From the NCBI GenBank assembly GCA_037447655.1, contig JBBHKE010000533.1, positions 299,350 through 350,356 of the forward strand: 51,007 bases of DNA. Reading direction: 5' to 3'. The notes under the pieces were generated by a model. It was not told the DNA's origin and did not search any database. It worked only from the letters and a program-made list of their open reading frames with translations. Shown piece by piece: positions 1 through 11,525 of the stretch (positions within the stretch are counted from its first letter, which is position 1; each line of letters starts with the position of its first letter). Made by a program: the position numbers and the translations under genes. Origin of the DNA: Zygnema cylindricum (taxonomy: Eukaryota; Streptophyta; Zygnematophyceae; Zygnematales; Zygnemataceae).

Positions 1-359
1 CAAAAAAACAATGCATTAAATATATATAAAAACAAATAATTAAATATAAAACAAACAAAAAATGTGACAGGGAGAGAAATAAGTAAAAAGAGATTGAGAT
101 GGAAAGAGAAAAACAAAACCAATTAAAGGAATACAAAATTACCGGAAAAACATATAAAAAACAACATAAAACAGAAAAACAATTGAAAAAATGGAAAAAC
201 AATTGAAAAGACAAAAAAAAAAAAAAATAAACAAAAAACAATAAAAAAAATCGATATAAGTGATACAAGAAAAAAAACAGAGTAATATAAACAAAATGTG
301 ACGAACATAAAACACCAAAGATTACTTAACACAAAAAGTAATGATAGAAATGGTGAGAG

Positions 360-2405
360 TTTTTATAGACATACTGTTGGCAGCTCAACATATGCCGTTT
401 CGACCCACGGCCAAAACATAGCACAAAGAGTAGCAGGGGGTTTCACTCTGGAACGAGGTAGAAAATATTTTCTGGTGTTGTTTTCGTGGCCAGAAGCTTG
501 AAGAAGAATGTCCGTTGGCAAATCCGTGACATATGAGTATGATAAGTGGTCGGATGTCCAACGTCCCATCACTTTGATGGTTTATCGATCAGCACTAAAA
601 TATTTACCATAAAAAAAATCAAAATTTCAAAAACGAGAACATAAATAACAAAACTTCTTTATTTCAAATAAATGCATGAATAAAAATCAAATGTTAAGTT
701 TACAAAAACGCACCCTCCTGTCGCCAACATCGTTGCTACTTGACCACGTCAGGCATGGGTTTTATGAGACAAGGAAACATTTTTGGTTTGGAAAGTTTTT
801 TTTTATATATTGAAACTGTGTATTGTAGCAAAGAGGTTGCATGAACGACGTTTTTTTTCCTTCTTGGTCTTTCGCAAAAACTCTCCCTTCCGTGAAAGGC
901 TCACCATACCAAGTTTCTTTCGTCGAAAAATTGGGAATTATATTTTTATTTGTAGCTAATTCCCACCACCAAAAAAACTGTTGGGCCACAGCACTTACCG
1001 GAAAAATAAGAAAGTCTAAGTGACGCATGCATCCGATAAATTCTGCACGACCGTTCTGCGGTAAAAAAATATTATAAAAAAAATGAAAAGAATTAGTAAA
1101 ATTTGTTTTTGGGTTGTGCACAAAACATTATAAAAATACACATTTCATTAAAGCTCCACTATTATAGATTACTTACCCCATTAGTTTTCCCATTTCTTGT
1201 AACCATCGCCAAAACATAACCCTTGTCCGGCCCAAGATAAGGAAGATCATACGGAAAAACATCCGCTAATTGAGCATTTCTGGAATCATCGTTTCGACTG
1301 AGACACGCACGGTTCATGATAAATTGACTCCTACAAAAAACAAAAACAAAACACCAGAGAGACAAAAAATGACAATATTACAAACATAATTGGAGCTTTG
1401 ATTTAAAAGAATGTATACTTTTACCCAAAAAACAAAAATTGCATCACCAAAAAAATAGACAAAACAACACAAACAAAAAACATGACAATGTTACAAAAAT
1501 AATTGGAGCTTTATTTTAAAAGAACGTATACTTTCTCCCAAAAACAAAAATTGCACATAAATTTCGTCTCTGTTTTAAATAGACTTTGGAGTTAACTTCT
1601 AAATATTTTTTGAATCCCGAAAAAACATGTTAAAAAAAATGTAATATAAAGTAAAAAATTAAAATCTTAACCCTAAAATAAGAAAATCCGATAAAAAACT
1701 CAAAAAGAATGCACCCTATAAAATAAAGTGTTAAGTAAAAAGCAACATGAATCGAAACAATGAAATACAAAATTTAGTATTTTTATCGATACATACCTCA
1801 CTTGAATGCTAATGTATGGTTCCATCCCCAACTTTTTTTCTTTGTGCTTTCTTTCGGCCAACTCCAACCAAAATGTTGAAAACTCTTTGTAATCTTCGAG
1901 AGAGTACGCTTCTCGTATGCCTTCTTGACGGTCTTCATGGTTATTTTTTTTTTAATTTGATGTATTTTTTTTGGACTCTTGTAACAGTTTTTGGATGATA
2001 TTGTTCTCTCTAAGATTTTCACCCCCCCTCCTTTTATGGCTAATTGCGTTTTATACGAGTCTTGGAGTCCATTGTATGAGTGTGGTATAGCTTTTATTTT
2101 TGTTTTTCTCTAATAGTCCAATAACCCCATCAGGTGTAATAGCTACATTTGGGTGCCCTTGTGCACTCCAAAAATTTTCATACTGAATTAAACCAACTTG
2201 ATAAGTTTTTTCTGTGTTTGGGTTACGTTGTTTTAATGTATCTCTGATGATCCGTGCTCTATCTGTTTCACTTTATTGTGTGGGGTTTTTTATTCCTACA
2301 TTGCTATCGTCCTCTTCTAAATGAACAATTTTTTGACAGTTTCCAAATGTGAGCCCTGAGACAATACTAGGTAAAATTTGGAAAATTCCCTTACGCCAAG
2401 AAAAC
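360..2405 (-). pseudogene. Decayed Ndc10/Crypton-like tyrosine recombinase, intron-containing
   Basis: Pieces on the minus strand line up in order with the Ndc10-type tyrosine recombinase fold. An N-terminal core-binding part (about 2060-2270) contains TEKTYQVGLIQYENFWSAQG. A middle exon ends at 1797 with an AG|GTATGT donor. The exon 1177-1330 reads SQFIMNRACLSRNDDSR then VLAMVTRNGKTN and ends at GTAAGT. The next exon, from 1055, reads NGRAEFIGCMRHLDFLIFP. The last part (about 363-560) reads VMGRWTSDHLSYSYVTDLP and ends in a FLPR..V.PP...WPWVE-like tail. These supply the family's Arg, Lys, HxxR and Tyr positions. The block is broken: the HxxR motif reads HA-stop-R (TGA near 740), another stop precedes VMGRW, and the frame shifts near an A9 run at about 800. 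I infer a dead transposase or host gene. The family call is from remembered pattern only. Confidence 0.72.
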
Positions 2406-3032
2406 ATTGAAAAGAAATAATTTATGAAGAAAAAAAAAATATATAATAAATTGAAAATAATAAGAAAAACCTTTAAAAAGTTTAATTTAAAATAAAAGTG
2501 TTTAAAGAAAAACAAGTAAATGAATAAAAAAGATGAAATAAAATAAATAAAAAAATAACAAAAACGAAAATTCAAAATTGTAGGATTTAACCCTAAGCTG
2601 TAAGATTTAGGGTTAGGCTGTAGGATTTAGGGTTAAGCTGATTTAGCTGTTGGTTTTAACAGTAGATACGTTAAAACGTAAATCAAAACCTATGGTTAGA
2701 GCGTACGTAATAAATAGATTAACATACGCTCATATTAACTTACGTTTCAAAACAATACAATTTGAAACGTAATCATTTGCGATACATACTGAAAAAAATT
2801 GGTCCACATTTGAGCGTACGAAATTCGCGCGGAGGGTTAATGTACATTGGAGAGTACGAGGGGTACGGAATTCGCACGGAGAGGTAATCTACATTGGCGA
2901 GTACGGATTTCAATTTTACCACGTACGGACATCCCGCGAGGAGAGTTAATCTACATTGAAAAGTACGGAATTTCACTTTCAACCGTACGGAATATGATAA
3001 ATAGCGTCACATTTTGGAGTAAGTAAGTACAG
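2406..3032. other. AT-rich spacer with degenerate telomere-like and direct repeats
   Basis: No gene seen. Around 2580-2640 three short units resemble aggatttagggtta (TTTAGGG-like). From about 2812 to 2990 a unit of roughly 60 bp recurs three times, each with a form of gagggttaatctacattgg followed by agtacgg. Confidence 0.5.
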
Positions 3033-3576
3033 TACACCGCCAATCGTTATTAGCGTTGTGTACGCTAATTCCGTCCCGCTTTTTTTTTTTATTATTCTCC
3101 ATTAGTGTATTTCATTCTATTTTATTATTTATTCTATTTAGGGTTATTTTCAGTAAGTTGTCTCTTAAATAGAGTGGTGTACGGTCAGTGTCAGATCGTA
3201 CATAAATGTACCTTTTTAAGTTAAAAAGTACAATAAATTAGTTTTAGTAACCGCGGACGCATGAGAATGTGCGTTATAAAAAGGAAAAAAAATCAGGTCG
3301 TAAAAAATCCCGCTCGCACATATTCGTCCGACAGCCGCGTTTCGACCGTGTGAATGTACGATTTCTGTACGATTTGTCAGATTTTGTACGGATACCTATA
3401 TTAGTGTAAGCATGTTTGCGACCGACATTTTTTTTTTCAAAGATCCAAATTACCATAACCAAACAATTAGAATGTATGATTTTTTCCAAAATTTTCAAAT
3501 TCTTAAATAGCGTACACCACGGTAATAATTTATATACGCTAAAAAAACTTACACGCTAATAACGATTGGCGGTGTA
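3033..3576. mobile_element. 544-bp TIR element (MITE-B copy 1)
   Basis: The left end reads TACACCGCCAATCGTTATTAG and the right end is its inverted match, CTAATAACGATTGGCGGTGTA. The ends are TA, as expected if a TA target is duplicated, but TA is also part of the repeat so this is not proof. A second copy of nearly the same length lies at 8907-9458, with the same interior landmarks: a tttagggtt stretch, ccgcggacgcatgagaatgtgcg, and gcgaccgacattt. No transposase is encoded, so it is non-autonomous. Confidence 0.8.
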
Positions 3577-3709
3577 GTACACGCGGATTTGTCTTGTACT
3601 TTCTAAAATGAGAATTATATACCTTCTCAGCTTTCAAAATATCTTCTCCTCCTTTCAAAATACTACTTCAATATTGACCGTAGGATATTTTTACAGTATC
3701 CGCGTATTA

Positions 3710-4494
3710 GGCTGCGGCCCCATGTAGTTGTAACTTAGCGTACTTACTTTGTATTTTAGCGCGGATCCGGCGGACCCGGATTTCAAGTGTCTCTATGTGT
3801 TCATTCGAAATTATTACTTAAGTTTGTGACAATTGTATACGTCGACAACGCCCGTGACGGTTGTCACCGTGTACAATTTGTGATGACGCACCATATTTTC
3901 TTGAAACTTTTTGAAGCGTCGCAAGACACATCGTAATTTTTGAAACGATTTGCGGATTTGGTATGTCGCATGTCTTTGCGAGACATCGTTGACGTACAGC
4001 CTTGCACCCGTGGCTGTGCAAAATGCCTTGACGTAAACCTCTCCCGTCCGGCCGCCATTACTTCGCAGATTTTTCACGTTCGCAGACTTTTCAACTTTGC
4101 GTGAAATGACACTGCAGCGTCGAGACCCCTGCAAAAAAAAACCGTACAACACGCAAGCCGACAAAAACAAACAAACCCTGTATTTTTTTTCGTCGTCAAA
4201 ACTTATTAAAATATTTTCACACGTGGGAATATATTTTCAGATTGGTGTAGACGGATTTGCTTAGCTTAAAACACAGTGCCGATGTGTTTTATGATAAGCT
4301 TGAAAATGACGTGACAGTTGGTCGAAAAACCGCAAGACGACAAAATTTCGTACATCCTAAGTTCAAGAATGACGCAAATTGTACTTTACAAATTTGCGAT
4401 TTCTTCGTACGGTCGCAACTTAGGCAGTACGGCGCTAAGTTATAAAGGAAAACGACAGGAAAAAACCCGAACTTAGCCACATGGGGCCGCAGCC
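3710..4494. mobile_element. PIF/Harbinger-type non-autonomous element, 785 bp
   Basis: The ends are inverted copies: GGCTGCGGCCCCATGT on the left and ACATGGGGCCGCAGCC on the right, flanked by TTA on both sides (3707-3709 and 4495-4497). A TTA target duplication with GG-starting inverted ends is the hallmark of PIF/Harbinger (Tourist-like) elements; that assignment is inference. There is no credible coding region. The right TTA is shared with the next element, so one probably inserted at the target duplication of the other. Confidence 0.72.
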
Positions 4495-4497
4495 TTA

Positions 4498-5293
4498 GGG
4501 TAACCTTCCATCAGGCGAAAAGTGGGGTTGTTTACTGGAAAAAGTACCCTTCCGTACTAGGCCGTACTGTTTTTTTTTTTTTTTTTTCAAAAGATGTTTA
4601 CTAAAAATTCGTTGAGATTCTCCAGACTTCCTGGAGAAAAATACCACCGTCCGATTTTCAATTTTCGACGCAAACGCTTCATGTTTCCAATACGTAGCTA
4701 GTCTCCTCCTACTGTCCTCGGGAGGAGAGTTTGTGATTACTGGACGCGTGTTTTGGTCCACTTGTAAAGTCAGAGTCGATCCACGACAGACGTGAAGCAA
4801 TAAACTTACATGTGGCAATTGGAGTGTACCGTGTGACATAAAAGCCAGCCTGTTCGACGACAAATAAATCTTGGTTGTATAGCCAGCCTGTTCGACGACA
4901 AAAAAAAACTTGGTTGTAAGACATCCTGTGACGTCTCCTTCATAAATGTGCGATCACGTACAAATGGTACATTCTTGGACATTTGTACAAACTTTAATTT
5001 TGTAACGGTTTTCGTGGCCGTTCATACCACAACAACCGTAAGAACGTTCAGATTGTACATTAGCGTGACGCTACTAGATATTTATATCGGCGTCTGCCCG
5101 TACACATACGCAGCTGCGATTTTGTCCTTTTGCAAATGATGATTATTCCCGGGTGGCTCAACAGGTCCTACGTGGTACCAATCGCAATCTAACACCTCAT
5201 TCACTGGCACGACCTGATGGAAGGGTGTTACAAATATTAGTGCCAGTAAACGTGTTCGTACGATTACTGGGAACGCCTGATGGAAGGTTACCC
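4498..5293. mobile_element. PIF/Harbinger-type element, family GGGTAACC, copy 1 (796 bp)
   Basis: The left end is GGGTAACCTTCCATCAGGCG and the right end is its exact inverted match, with TTA at 4495-4497 and 5294-5296. A copy in the opposite orientation lies at 10316-11120 and an older one at 12679-13436. Inside, a 33-bp unit carrying agccagcctgttcgacgaca is present twice (about 4850-4905). Short ORFs in it are not conserved in frame between copies, so it appears to be non-coding. Confidence 0.8.
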
Positions 5294-5296
5294 TTA

Positions 5297-6300
5297 TTCT
5301 CATTTCACGTAGCGTAGTAAAAAAAAATTCGCCTGCGGCGCCAAAGGACGACAATATGACTGTATTTTTTTTTTGTTTGTAATGTCATACGGTATATGTA
5401 AATTTATTTTTGTTTACATGTACGAAATAGTACGGACGAAAATTCATTAACGATTTTTACGATTTTTTCAAAAGGTTCAATGCGTTTGTTACGTATAGTT
5501 CGTCGTGATTAAATCGTTCCCACTAAACGCCGTGAACAACTATGAATTTAACGTGTATTACGCATCCTATACGGGAATTTTACGTATAATAAAAATATTA
5601 TACGAGAATTTTACGTATACTACGCATAAATACGCGACTGAAAGCTCTCCAATAGTTTTCGCACATTAAGCCTATGGGTCACAATGAAGAGGCTTCGCAT
5701 CGTAGCATCACAAGCGACAACGAGAGGTACGTAAACTGACCTGGATGACGTTCGGCAAAATGACGCAACGGTTCGAAATATTCTTCGAAGCTTCATAATG
5801 AGACAGAAATGACGTCTGTACTCGTATTTTACCAATAACGCATGGTCCTAAACGTCATACTTCTCTTTGCAGATGAATACCGTACAACTAAATAATTTCC
5901 TCGAAATTGTACTAATCACTTAATCGCCAGTCTAATTGCCGTTGGATGTCGTTTATTCGTTTGAATCTCCTGTACGGCCAAGATTGGACGAAGATCCTCT
6001 GACATGCTTCAAAAGGTCAAGCCTTTTCGTACTTTTGCTGGACACAACATTGTACGGCACAGTATTGGCAGTACTCTTTTTGTACGATGTACGTTTTTTT
6101 TAAGGTTTAGTATTAAGCTGGATTCAACAGGCTGACCTCAGAAGAATCTATTGTCCTTCACATTTTCTGCTCCAACTTTTGAATTCAAACTCTTAACAGC
6201 AGCTGCTTCTAATTAACCTTCTCTCTAAGTTTTTTTTCTAGTATCTCCAAAACTGTAATATCAGTCCAAAAAACGACAGAATTCAAAAGAGTGAATTCGA
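5297..6300. other. Gene-free AT-rich stretch
   Basis: No gene or element was recognised. A short internal repeat, tacg(a/g)gaattttacgtat, occurs at about 5570 and 5600. Many tacg/cgta words are present, as in the neighbouring elements. Confidence 0.4.
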
Positions 6301-6307
6301 CTCAAAA

Positions 6308-7198
6308 ATGTATACCTGCAAACCAAGAGAGGAAAAAGAAGAAGAAGAAGAAAAAGAAGAAGTAAAAGAAGAAGAAGAAGAAGAAGAAGAAGAAGAAGAA
6401 GAAGAAGAAGAAGAAATGTCTTACTCAAAAAAGAGATTCTCAGATTGGAGTTGCAATTATTGGAAAACAGAAAATACTTCTTATTATCCTTGCAGCGTTT
6501 CTTCATATTCTTTCCAGTATTCTACTTTATGTAAAAAACCATCTGACAAGATTCTTTCTACTGTTGATTGCTCAAGTACCTTCAGTTTCAGAAAAATTTC
6601 TTGTCCTTTTCTTAGCTGCTCTTCTCTTTTGAAATGTAAAACCTCCTCTTCTTATTCTCCATCTTCCTCTTTTTCTTATTCGTTTTATACTTTATCCTTA
6701 CTCGGAATTCACAACTCTTTTTCTAAAAATATTGATTCAAGGGCTTCTGTCCATGGAGGATTAAGATTTCATCTCCAACTTTTTGCGGAAAGCCTATTTT
6801 TTCTTCTTATTCTTCAAACTTTTGGAATGGGAGACGAAACTGTGACTGTGACAGCTTTGGAGAACGCTTCCGTCTTTTTCTCTAAGTTTGAAATTTTTGA
6901 AAAACTCCGACAAGTGTTGTTTTTGTTGATTCAGTATTCCATGAAAGTGAATCTCGCGATGGAATTTACCGATTCTTTGCCAGAATTTTACGGAATTCTT
7001 CAAAAATTGTGGCTCGATTTCAGAGCGTTTGAAGCCTTTGTTTTTATTTTCATGCCTTTGGTTTTTGTTGCCGGTTTTATATTGTTGGTTCTAAGAATTG
7101 AAGGTCTTGTATGTCAAAATAGGGGAAAACAATCGACAATCGAAGGTTCCGATGAAAATTGGATTCCTGTTGTCGTTAGCGATGTTTATTACGCTTAG
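6308..7198 (+). CDS. Uncertain 296-residue ORF: acidic run, Ser-rich middle, one membrane-like segment
   Basis: Not recognised. From ATG 6308 the frame is open for 296 codons to TAG. Residues 8-36 are nearly all Glu and Lys, from a GAA/AAG microsatellite (about 6329-6414), and look like repeat translation. The middle third is rich in Ser, Phe and Tyr from T-rich codons. The last 124 residues, from ATG 6827 (MGDETVTVTALENASVFF), look more protein-like: an amphipathic part, then a hydrophobic stretch AFVFIFMPLVFVAGFILLVL about 35 residues before the end. If real, it would be a small single-pass membrane protein starting at 6827. No introns or neighbours help. It could equally be a chance ORF. 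Confidence 0.25.
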   Translation: MYTCKPREEKEEEEEKEEVKEEEEEEEEEEEEEEEEMSYSKKRFSDWSCNYWKTENTSYYPCSVSSYSFQYSTLCKKPSDKILSTVDCSSTFSFRKISCPFLSCSSLLKCKTSSSYSPSSSFSYSFYTLSLLGIHNSFSKNIDSRASVHGGLRFHLQLFAESLFFLLILQTFGMGDETVTVTALENASVFFSKFEIFEKLRQVLFLLIQYSMKVNLAMEFTDSLPEFYGILQKLWLDFRAFEAFVFIFMPLVFVAGFILLVLRIEGLVCQNRGKQSTIEGSDENWIPVVVSDVYYA

Positions 7199-7576
7199 TT
7201 TTTGGTTTTTTAGGGTTTTTTCTGTTTCTTTGTATTATGAAGATAGTGAGAACTAATCTAGATTTTTAGAAATGATTGCATTACCCTTCAGGGATAGATA
7301 GGAAAGTAAATTTTTTCTAGGCATTTTGAAGGAAAGCAATAACTCAAATATGTGAAGCAAGAATGTAAAAGAGTAAACTTGTAAATGAGAAGGGAAATAA
7401 GTTTTGAGTTGCTTTAAAAGCTAAAGAAGTTTGAAAGTGTGCATTGATTTTTTAGAAGTTGAAATAGGGTCCAAAGTTGAAAGGGACTAGGGCGTTAGGG
7501 TTTTAGGGAGGAGAGAGTTTGAGAGTAGCCAGTCGGAAAAAGGAGGCAACACAACAGCTGCCTTTGTAAAGTAGAC
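7199..7576. other. Spacer, no feature seen
   Basis: AT-rich sequence between the uncertain ORF and the 32-bp minisatellite. I see no ORF, RNA gene or repeat worth naming. Confidence 0.4.
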
Positions 7577-7985
7577 CTTCGGAAAATGTATATATTTATG
7601 AAATCTCCCTTTGAAAAATGTATATATTTATGATATCTTCCTTCGGAAAATGTTATTTATAATATCTTCCTTCGAAAAATGTATGTATTTATGATATCTT
7701 CCTTCGAAAAACGTATATGTTCATGATATCTTCCTTCGAAAAATGTATATATTTATGATATCTTCCTTCGAAGAATGTATATATTCATGATATCTTCCTC
7801 CGAAAAATGTATATATTTATGATATCTTCCTTCAAAAAATGTATATATTTATGATATCTTCCTTCGAAAAATGTATATATTTATGATATCTTCCTTCAAA
7901 AAATATATATATTCATAATAACTTCCCTCGAAAAATGTATATATTTATGATATCTTCCTTCAAAAAATATACATACTTACGATAT
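7577..7985. repeat. 32-bp minisatellite, about 13 copies
   Basis: The unit is approximately cttccttcgaaaaatg followed by tatatatttatgatat. It is tandemly repeated with few substitutions and occasional short deletions. No reading frame crosses it. Confidence 0.9.
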
Positions 7986-8692
7986 CTTATCACTGTTCAT
8001 TTTGGAAACTCTATGACATTTTGTGTACAATATAGTCTTTTGTTTTTTTTGGCCTCATGGTAGCCCTTGAATTTGAACAGGGATATAAAGAAAGTTATGG
8101 TAAAAATGATAATGTGAGAAGCCACACATTTTTTTATAAATGTTTAGTAGCTGAAATGGATTGGCGCGGTGAAGTTTTTTTGTGAATTGCAAGTTGGTAA
8201 TGGTGGTTGGGTAAAAACGTTGAACGGAAATGTATTTTATGTACACCCCGAATCGTTATTAGAGTGAATAAGTTATTACAATTAGAGTGAGGTCGAAATG
8301 CCCGTCGCTTAAAATTGGTACCCGGCAAATCAAGTACCCGATGTGGCCAACCGATACGTATGAGTTGGTGCCCGATGCGGTTTGGCGACTCTATATTTGT
8401 AAATTTTTCGAAGCGATGTGACTGCTCAACAGTTTTCGCAAAAGTCAAAATTTCAGATACCCGAATCCGACATTTTTTTTTTTTCAAAATCTGAACACCC
8501 GAAATCCGGCCGCATTATGTCACGCTCCTACATTGTTATCCGGTACCCTATACGCGTTTACGAAAAAAAACGTCAACCGGAGCTCGATTTCCCGCGACTA
8601 CTTGTACTCGCCCGTACCCGGATAATTAGTGGTGCATCTCTCTTATATCTTCCAAGAGTACAAAGTACAATAATGCTGGATAGTATGGAGAC

Positions 8693-8903
8693 TACACCAG
8701 GTATCGCTATTAGTGTTAATGCTTTTAGTGTTAATGCTTTTTTGCCACTTAAAACATCATTTTCCAGTACACACTTGTCGGATTTTTGATCCGACGGTTT
8801 CCATTGAAAGGTAAGATTTTTAGCTTCCGATTGGCGGTCTCAAATTGAAAATACGACAAGTGTGTCGGAAAAATTCTTTACACAAATAGCGATACACGGT
8901 GTA
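8693..8903. mobile_element. MITE-A copy, about 211 bp
   Basis: Left end TACACCAGGTATCGCTATTAG; right end CAAATAGCGATACACGGTGTA. Inside, the arms ttgccacttaaaacatc and acacttgtcgg repeat inverted around a central block with gacggtttccattgaaaggt. The family recurs at 13445, 20308, 22998, 45194 and, interrupted, at 9788. Confidence 0.75.
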
Positions 8904-8906
8904 CTG

Positions 8907-9458
8907 TCCACCGCCAATCGCTATTAGCGTAGTGTACGCTAATTCCGTCCCGCTTTTTTTTTTTTTATTCTCCATTACCGTAGTTCATTCTATTTTTTCC
9001 TTTACTCTATTTAGGGTTAATTTTATAGTACCGTACAAAACGGAAGTACGTCATCTTTTAAATAGTGTGGTGTACGGTCAGAGTCAAACCGTACACAAAC
9101 GTACCTTTTAAGTGAAAATGTACAATTCATTTTGTTTAGTAGCCGCGGACGCATGAGAATGTGCGGTCTAAAATGGGGATCAAATCGGGCTGTCAAATAT
9201 CACGTTCGCATATATTCGTCCAACAACCACGTTTCGACTGTGTGAACGTACGATTTGTCAAATTTTGTGTAAATACCTTTATTAGTGTAAGCATATTTGC
9301 GACCGACATTTACTTTTTTCAAAGACCCAAATTATAATTATTAAACAATTAGAATGTATGTTTATTTTCAAAATTTTCAAATTCTTAATTAGCGTAAACC
9401 ACGGTAATTATCCATATACGCTAAAGAAACTTCTACGCTAATAGCGATTGGCGGTGTA
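8907..9458. mobile_element. MITE-B copy 2, about 552 bp
   Basis: Same family as 3033-3576. The inner ends CCACCGCCAATCGCTATTAG and CTAATAGCGATTGGCGGTG pair, and the interior is co-linear with copy 1 throughout. It sits four bases beyond the MITE-A copy, so the two form a tandem insertion in the hAT-like element. Confidence 0.78.
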
Positions 9459-10315
9459 CTGTACAGTCCTGTAGCGGAACGTACCTACGAAACCTTCATT
9501 TTTTTTCCGTTTTTTGCTTACCCGGCAGTACCCGAGTTAGTTTGTTTTTTTTTTTAATCACACGGCCGACTCCGGCCGGTCCCTGAAATTCGGCACCCGA
9601 AACCGTTCCATATCCGACGCGGCCGACCATTCCATATCCGACGCGGCCGGCCGGGTACCGGTCGGGTACGATTTAGGGTAACCCGATTGTGACCTCTAGT
9701 GACGGCTTCAGTATGTGAATTTGACGATGACGTGAAGTCGCATTATTTTTAAAATTTTCGATGCGATATGACGAATGCGATATTCGTTACAGCGTGTATC
9801 GCTATTAGTGTAAATATTTTTTCGCCACTTAAAACATCTTTTCTCCGTACACATTTGTCTAATTGTGGATCTGACGGTTGCGATTGAAAGGTAAGATTCT
9901 CAGCTTCCGATTAGCGGTCTCAAATTGAAAATCCGACAAGTGTGTACGGATAAAAGATGTTTTAAGCGGCGAAAAAAATAAGGAATTGATCATGACAGTG
10001 ACTGTTTTGGTTGCGCACAGTCACTTACGTCATTTTGTCAAAAAATGTATGTTCGAAGTACATATCGGTACAAATAAAGTACCGTTGAGTATAAATTTGA
10101 CGGTCAATCGGTTGAACATCTTTGACTTTCATAACATTGTTTCAAAAGCTTAAAATTTTGCCGCGCTTGCGAACGTCGACCGTCATAATAAAATTAGCAA
10201 TTCACACGGCCGACGAGCGTTTACGGTAACAAAACTGCGGCAACCACATGTAAATAAAAGTGTGTTGCAGACAATCACTTTTTGTCGTACCTGAGCTCCA
10301 CGGTGTGACCACTTA

Positions 10316-11120
10316 GGGTAACCTTCCATCAGGCGTTCCCAGTAATCGTACGAACACGTTTACTGGCAGCAATATTTGTAACACCCTTCCATCAGGTCGT
10401 GCCAGTGAATGAGGTGTTAGATTGCGATTGGTACCACGTAGGACCTGTTGAGCCGCCCGGGAATAATCATCATTTGCAAAAAGACAAAATCGCAGCTGCT
10501 TATGTGTACGGGCAGACGCCGATTAAAATATCTAATAGCGTCACGCTAATGTACAATCTGAACGTTCTTAGGGTTGTTGTGGTATCAACGGCCACGAAAA
10601 CCGTTGCAAAATTAAAGTTTGTACAAATGTCCAAGAATGTACCATTTGTACGTGAATCGCTGTATCGCACATTTATGAAGGAGACGTCACAGGATGTCCT
10701 ACAACCAAGTTTTTTTTGTCGTCGAACAGGCTGGCTATACAACCAAGATTTTTTTGTCGTCGAACAGGCTGGCTTTGATGTCACACGGTACACTCCATTT
10801 GCCACATGTAAGTTTTTTGCTTCACATCTGTCGTGGATCGACTCTGACTTTACAAGTGGACCAAAACACGCGTCCAGTAATCACAAACTCTCCTCCCGAG
10901 GACAGTCGGAGGAGACTAGCTACGTACTGGAAACAAGAAGCGTTTGCGTCGAAAATTGAAAATCGGACGGTGGTATTTTTCTCCAAGAAGTATGGAGAAT
11001 CTCAACGAATTTTTAGTAAACATCTTTTGTAAAAAAAAAAAAAAAAAACAGTACGTCCTAGTACGAAAAGGTACTTTCTCTAGTAAACAACCCCACTTTT
11101 TGCCTGATGGAAGGTTACCC
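10316..11120. mobile_element. PIF/Harbinger-type element, family GGGTAACC, copy 2 (805 bp)
   Basis: Ends GGGTAACCTTCCATCAGGCG and its inverse, with TTA on both sides (10313-10315, 11121-11123). It lies in the opposite orientation to 4498-5293 and is highly similar along its whole length, including the doubled gtcgtcgaacaggctggct unit. The host arm sequence cactta|gccgcaaaatt is restored when the element and one TTA are removed, as the uninterrupted right arm at 11590-11610 shows. Confidence 0.85.
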
Positions 11121-11205
11121 TTAGCCGCAAAATTGAAATTTAATCGTCTAAGCGTTACATTGAACTTAGACGCAAAATGAAACGAAACGTCTTTAAATTG
11201 AAGTA

Positions 11206-11525
11206 CTATAAGTTTTGTACGTAAATATTAATACGCACGAAACGAAAATAAACTTTGTAGACTATTATAAAACGAACCGGCGTAAAAATATCAATTGAAA
11301 TTAAATGAAAAAAATGCGCGTCGTCACGCGCGACGAAATCGGGCCACACTATTTACGAATCAACATAGCTTAAATACTAAAAGTCTTGTACGGAAATATT
11401 AGAACGCACGAAACAAAATAAACTTTGTAGAGTATAATAAAACGAACCGGCGTAAAAATATAAATTGAAATTAAATGAAAAAATGCGCGTCGTCACGCGC
11501 GACGAAATCGAGCCACACTATTTAC
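11206..11525 (+). repeat. Two tandem copies of a 150-bp unit inside the long-TIR element
   Basis: Copies at about 11206-11356 and 11376-11525 share acgcacgaaac, aataaactttgtaga, aaacgaaccggcgtaaaaat and gcgcgtcgtcacgcgcgacg. The last stretch is itself a hairpin-forming inverted repeat. Confidence 0.85.

Larger units (their letters stand above)
8288..9698. mobile_element. hAT-like non-autonomous element, interrupted by two MITEs
   Basis: The sequence left of 8693 and right of 9458 matches the two halves of the element at 41911-43472. Shared blocks include cgaacacccgaaatccg, gagtacaaagtacaa, the gtacctac(g/a)aaaccttca block and the right end cgggtac-gattagggtaacccgattg-gacctct. The outer ends begin near GAGGTC and resemble plant hAT ends (AGAGGT..CAAT-CGGG). 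Two MITEs (8693-8903 and 8907-9458) sit inside. The left boundary is approximate. Confidence 0.5.

Noticed and set aside
10399-11032. ORFs of 112-186 codons as a possible transposase
   Set aside because: They lie in the GGGTAACC element, are not kept in frame in the other copies, and show no transposase motif.
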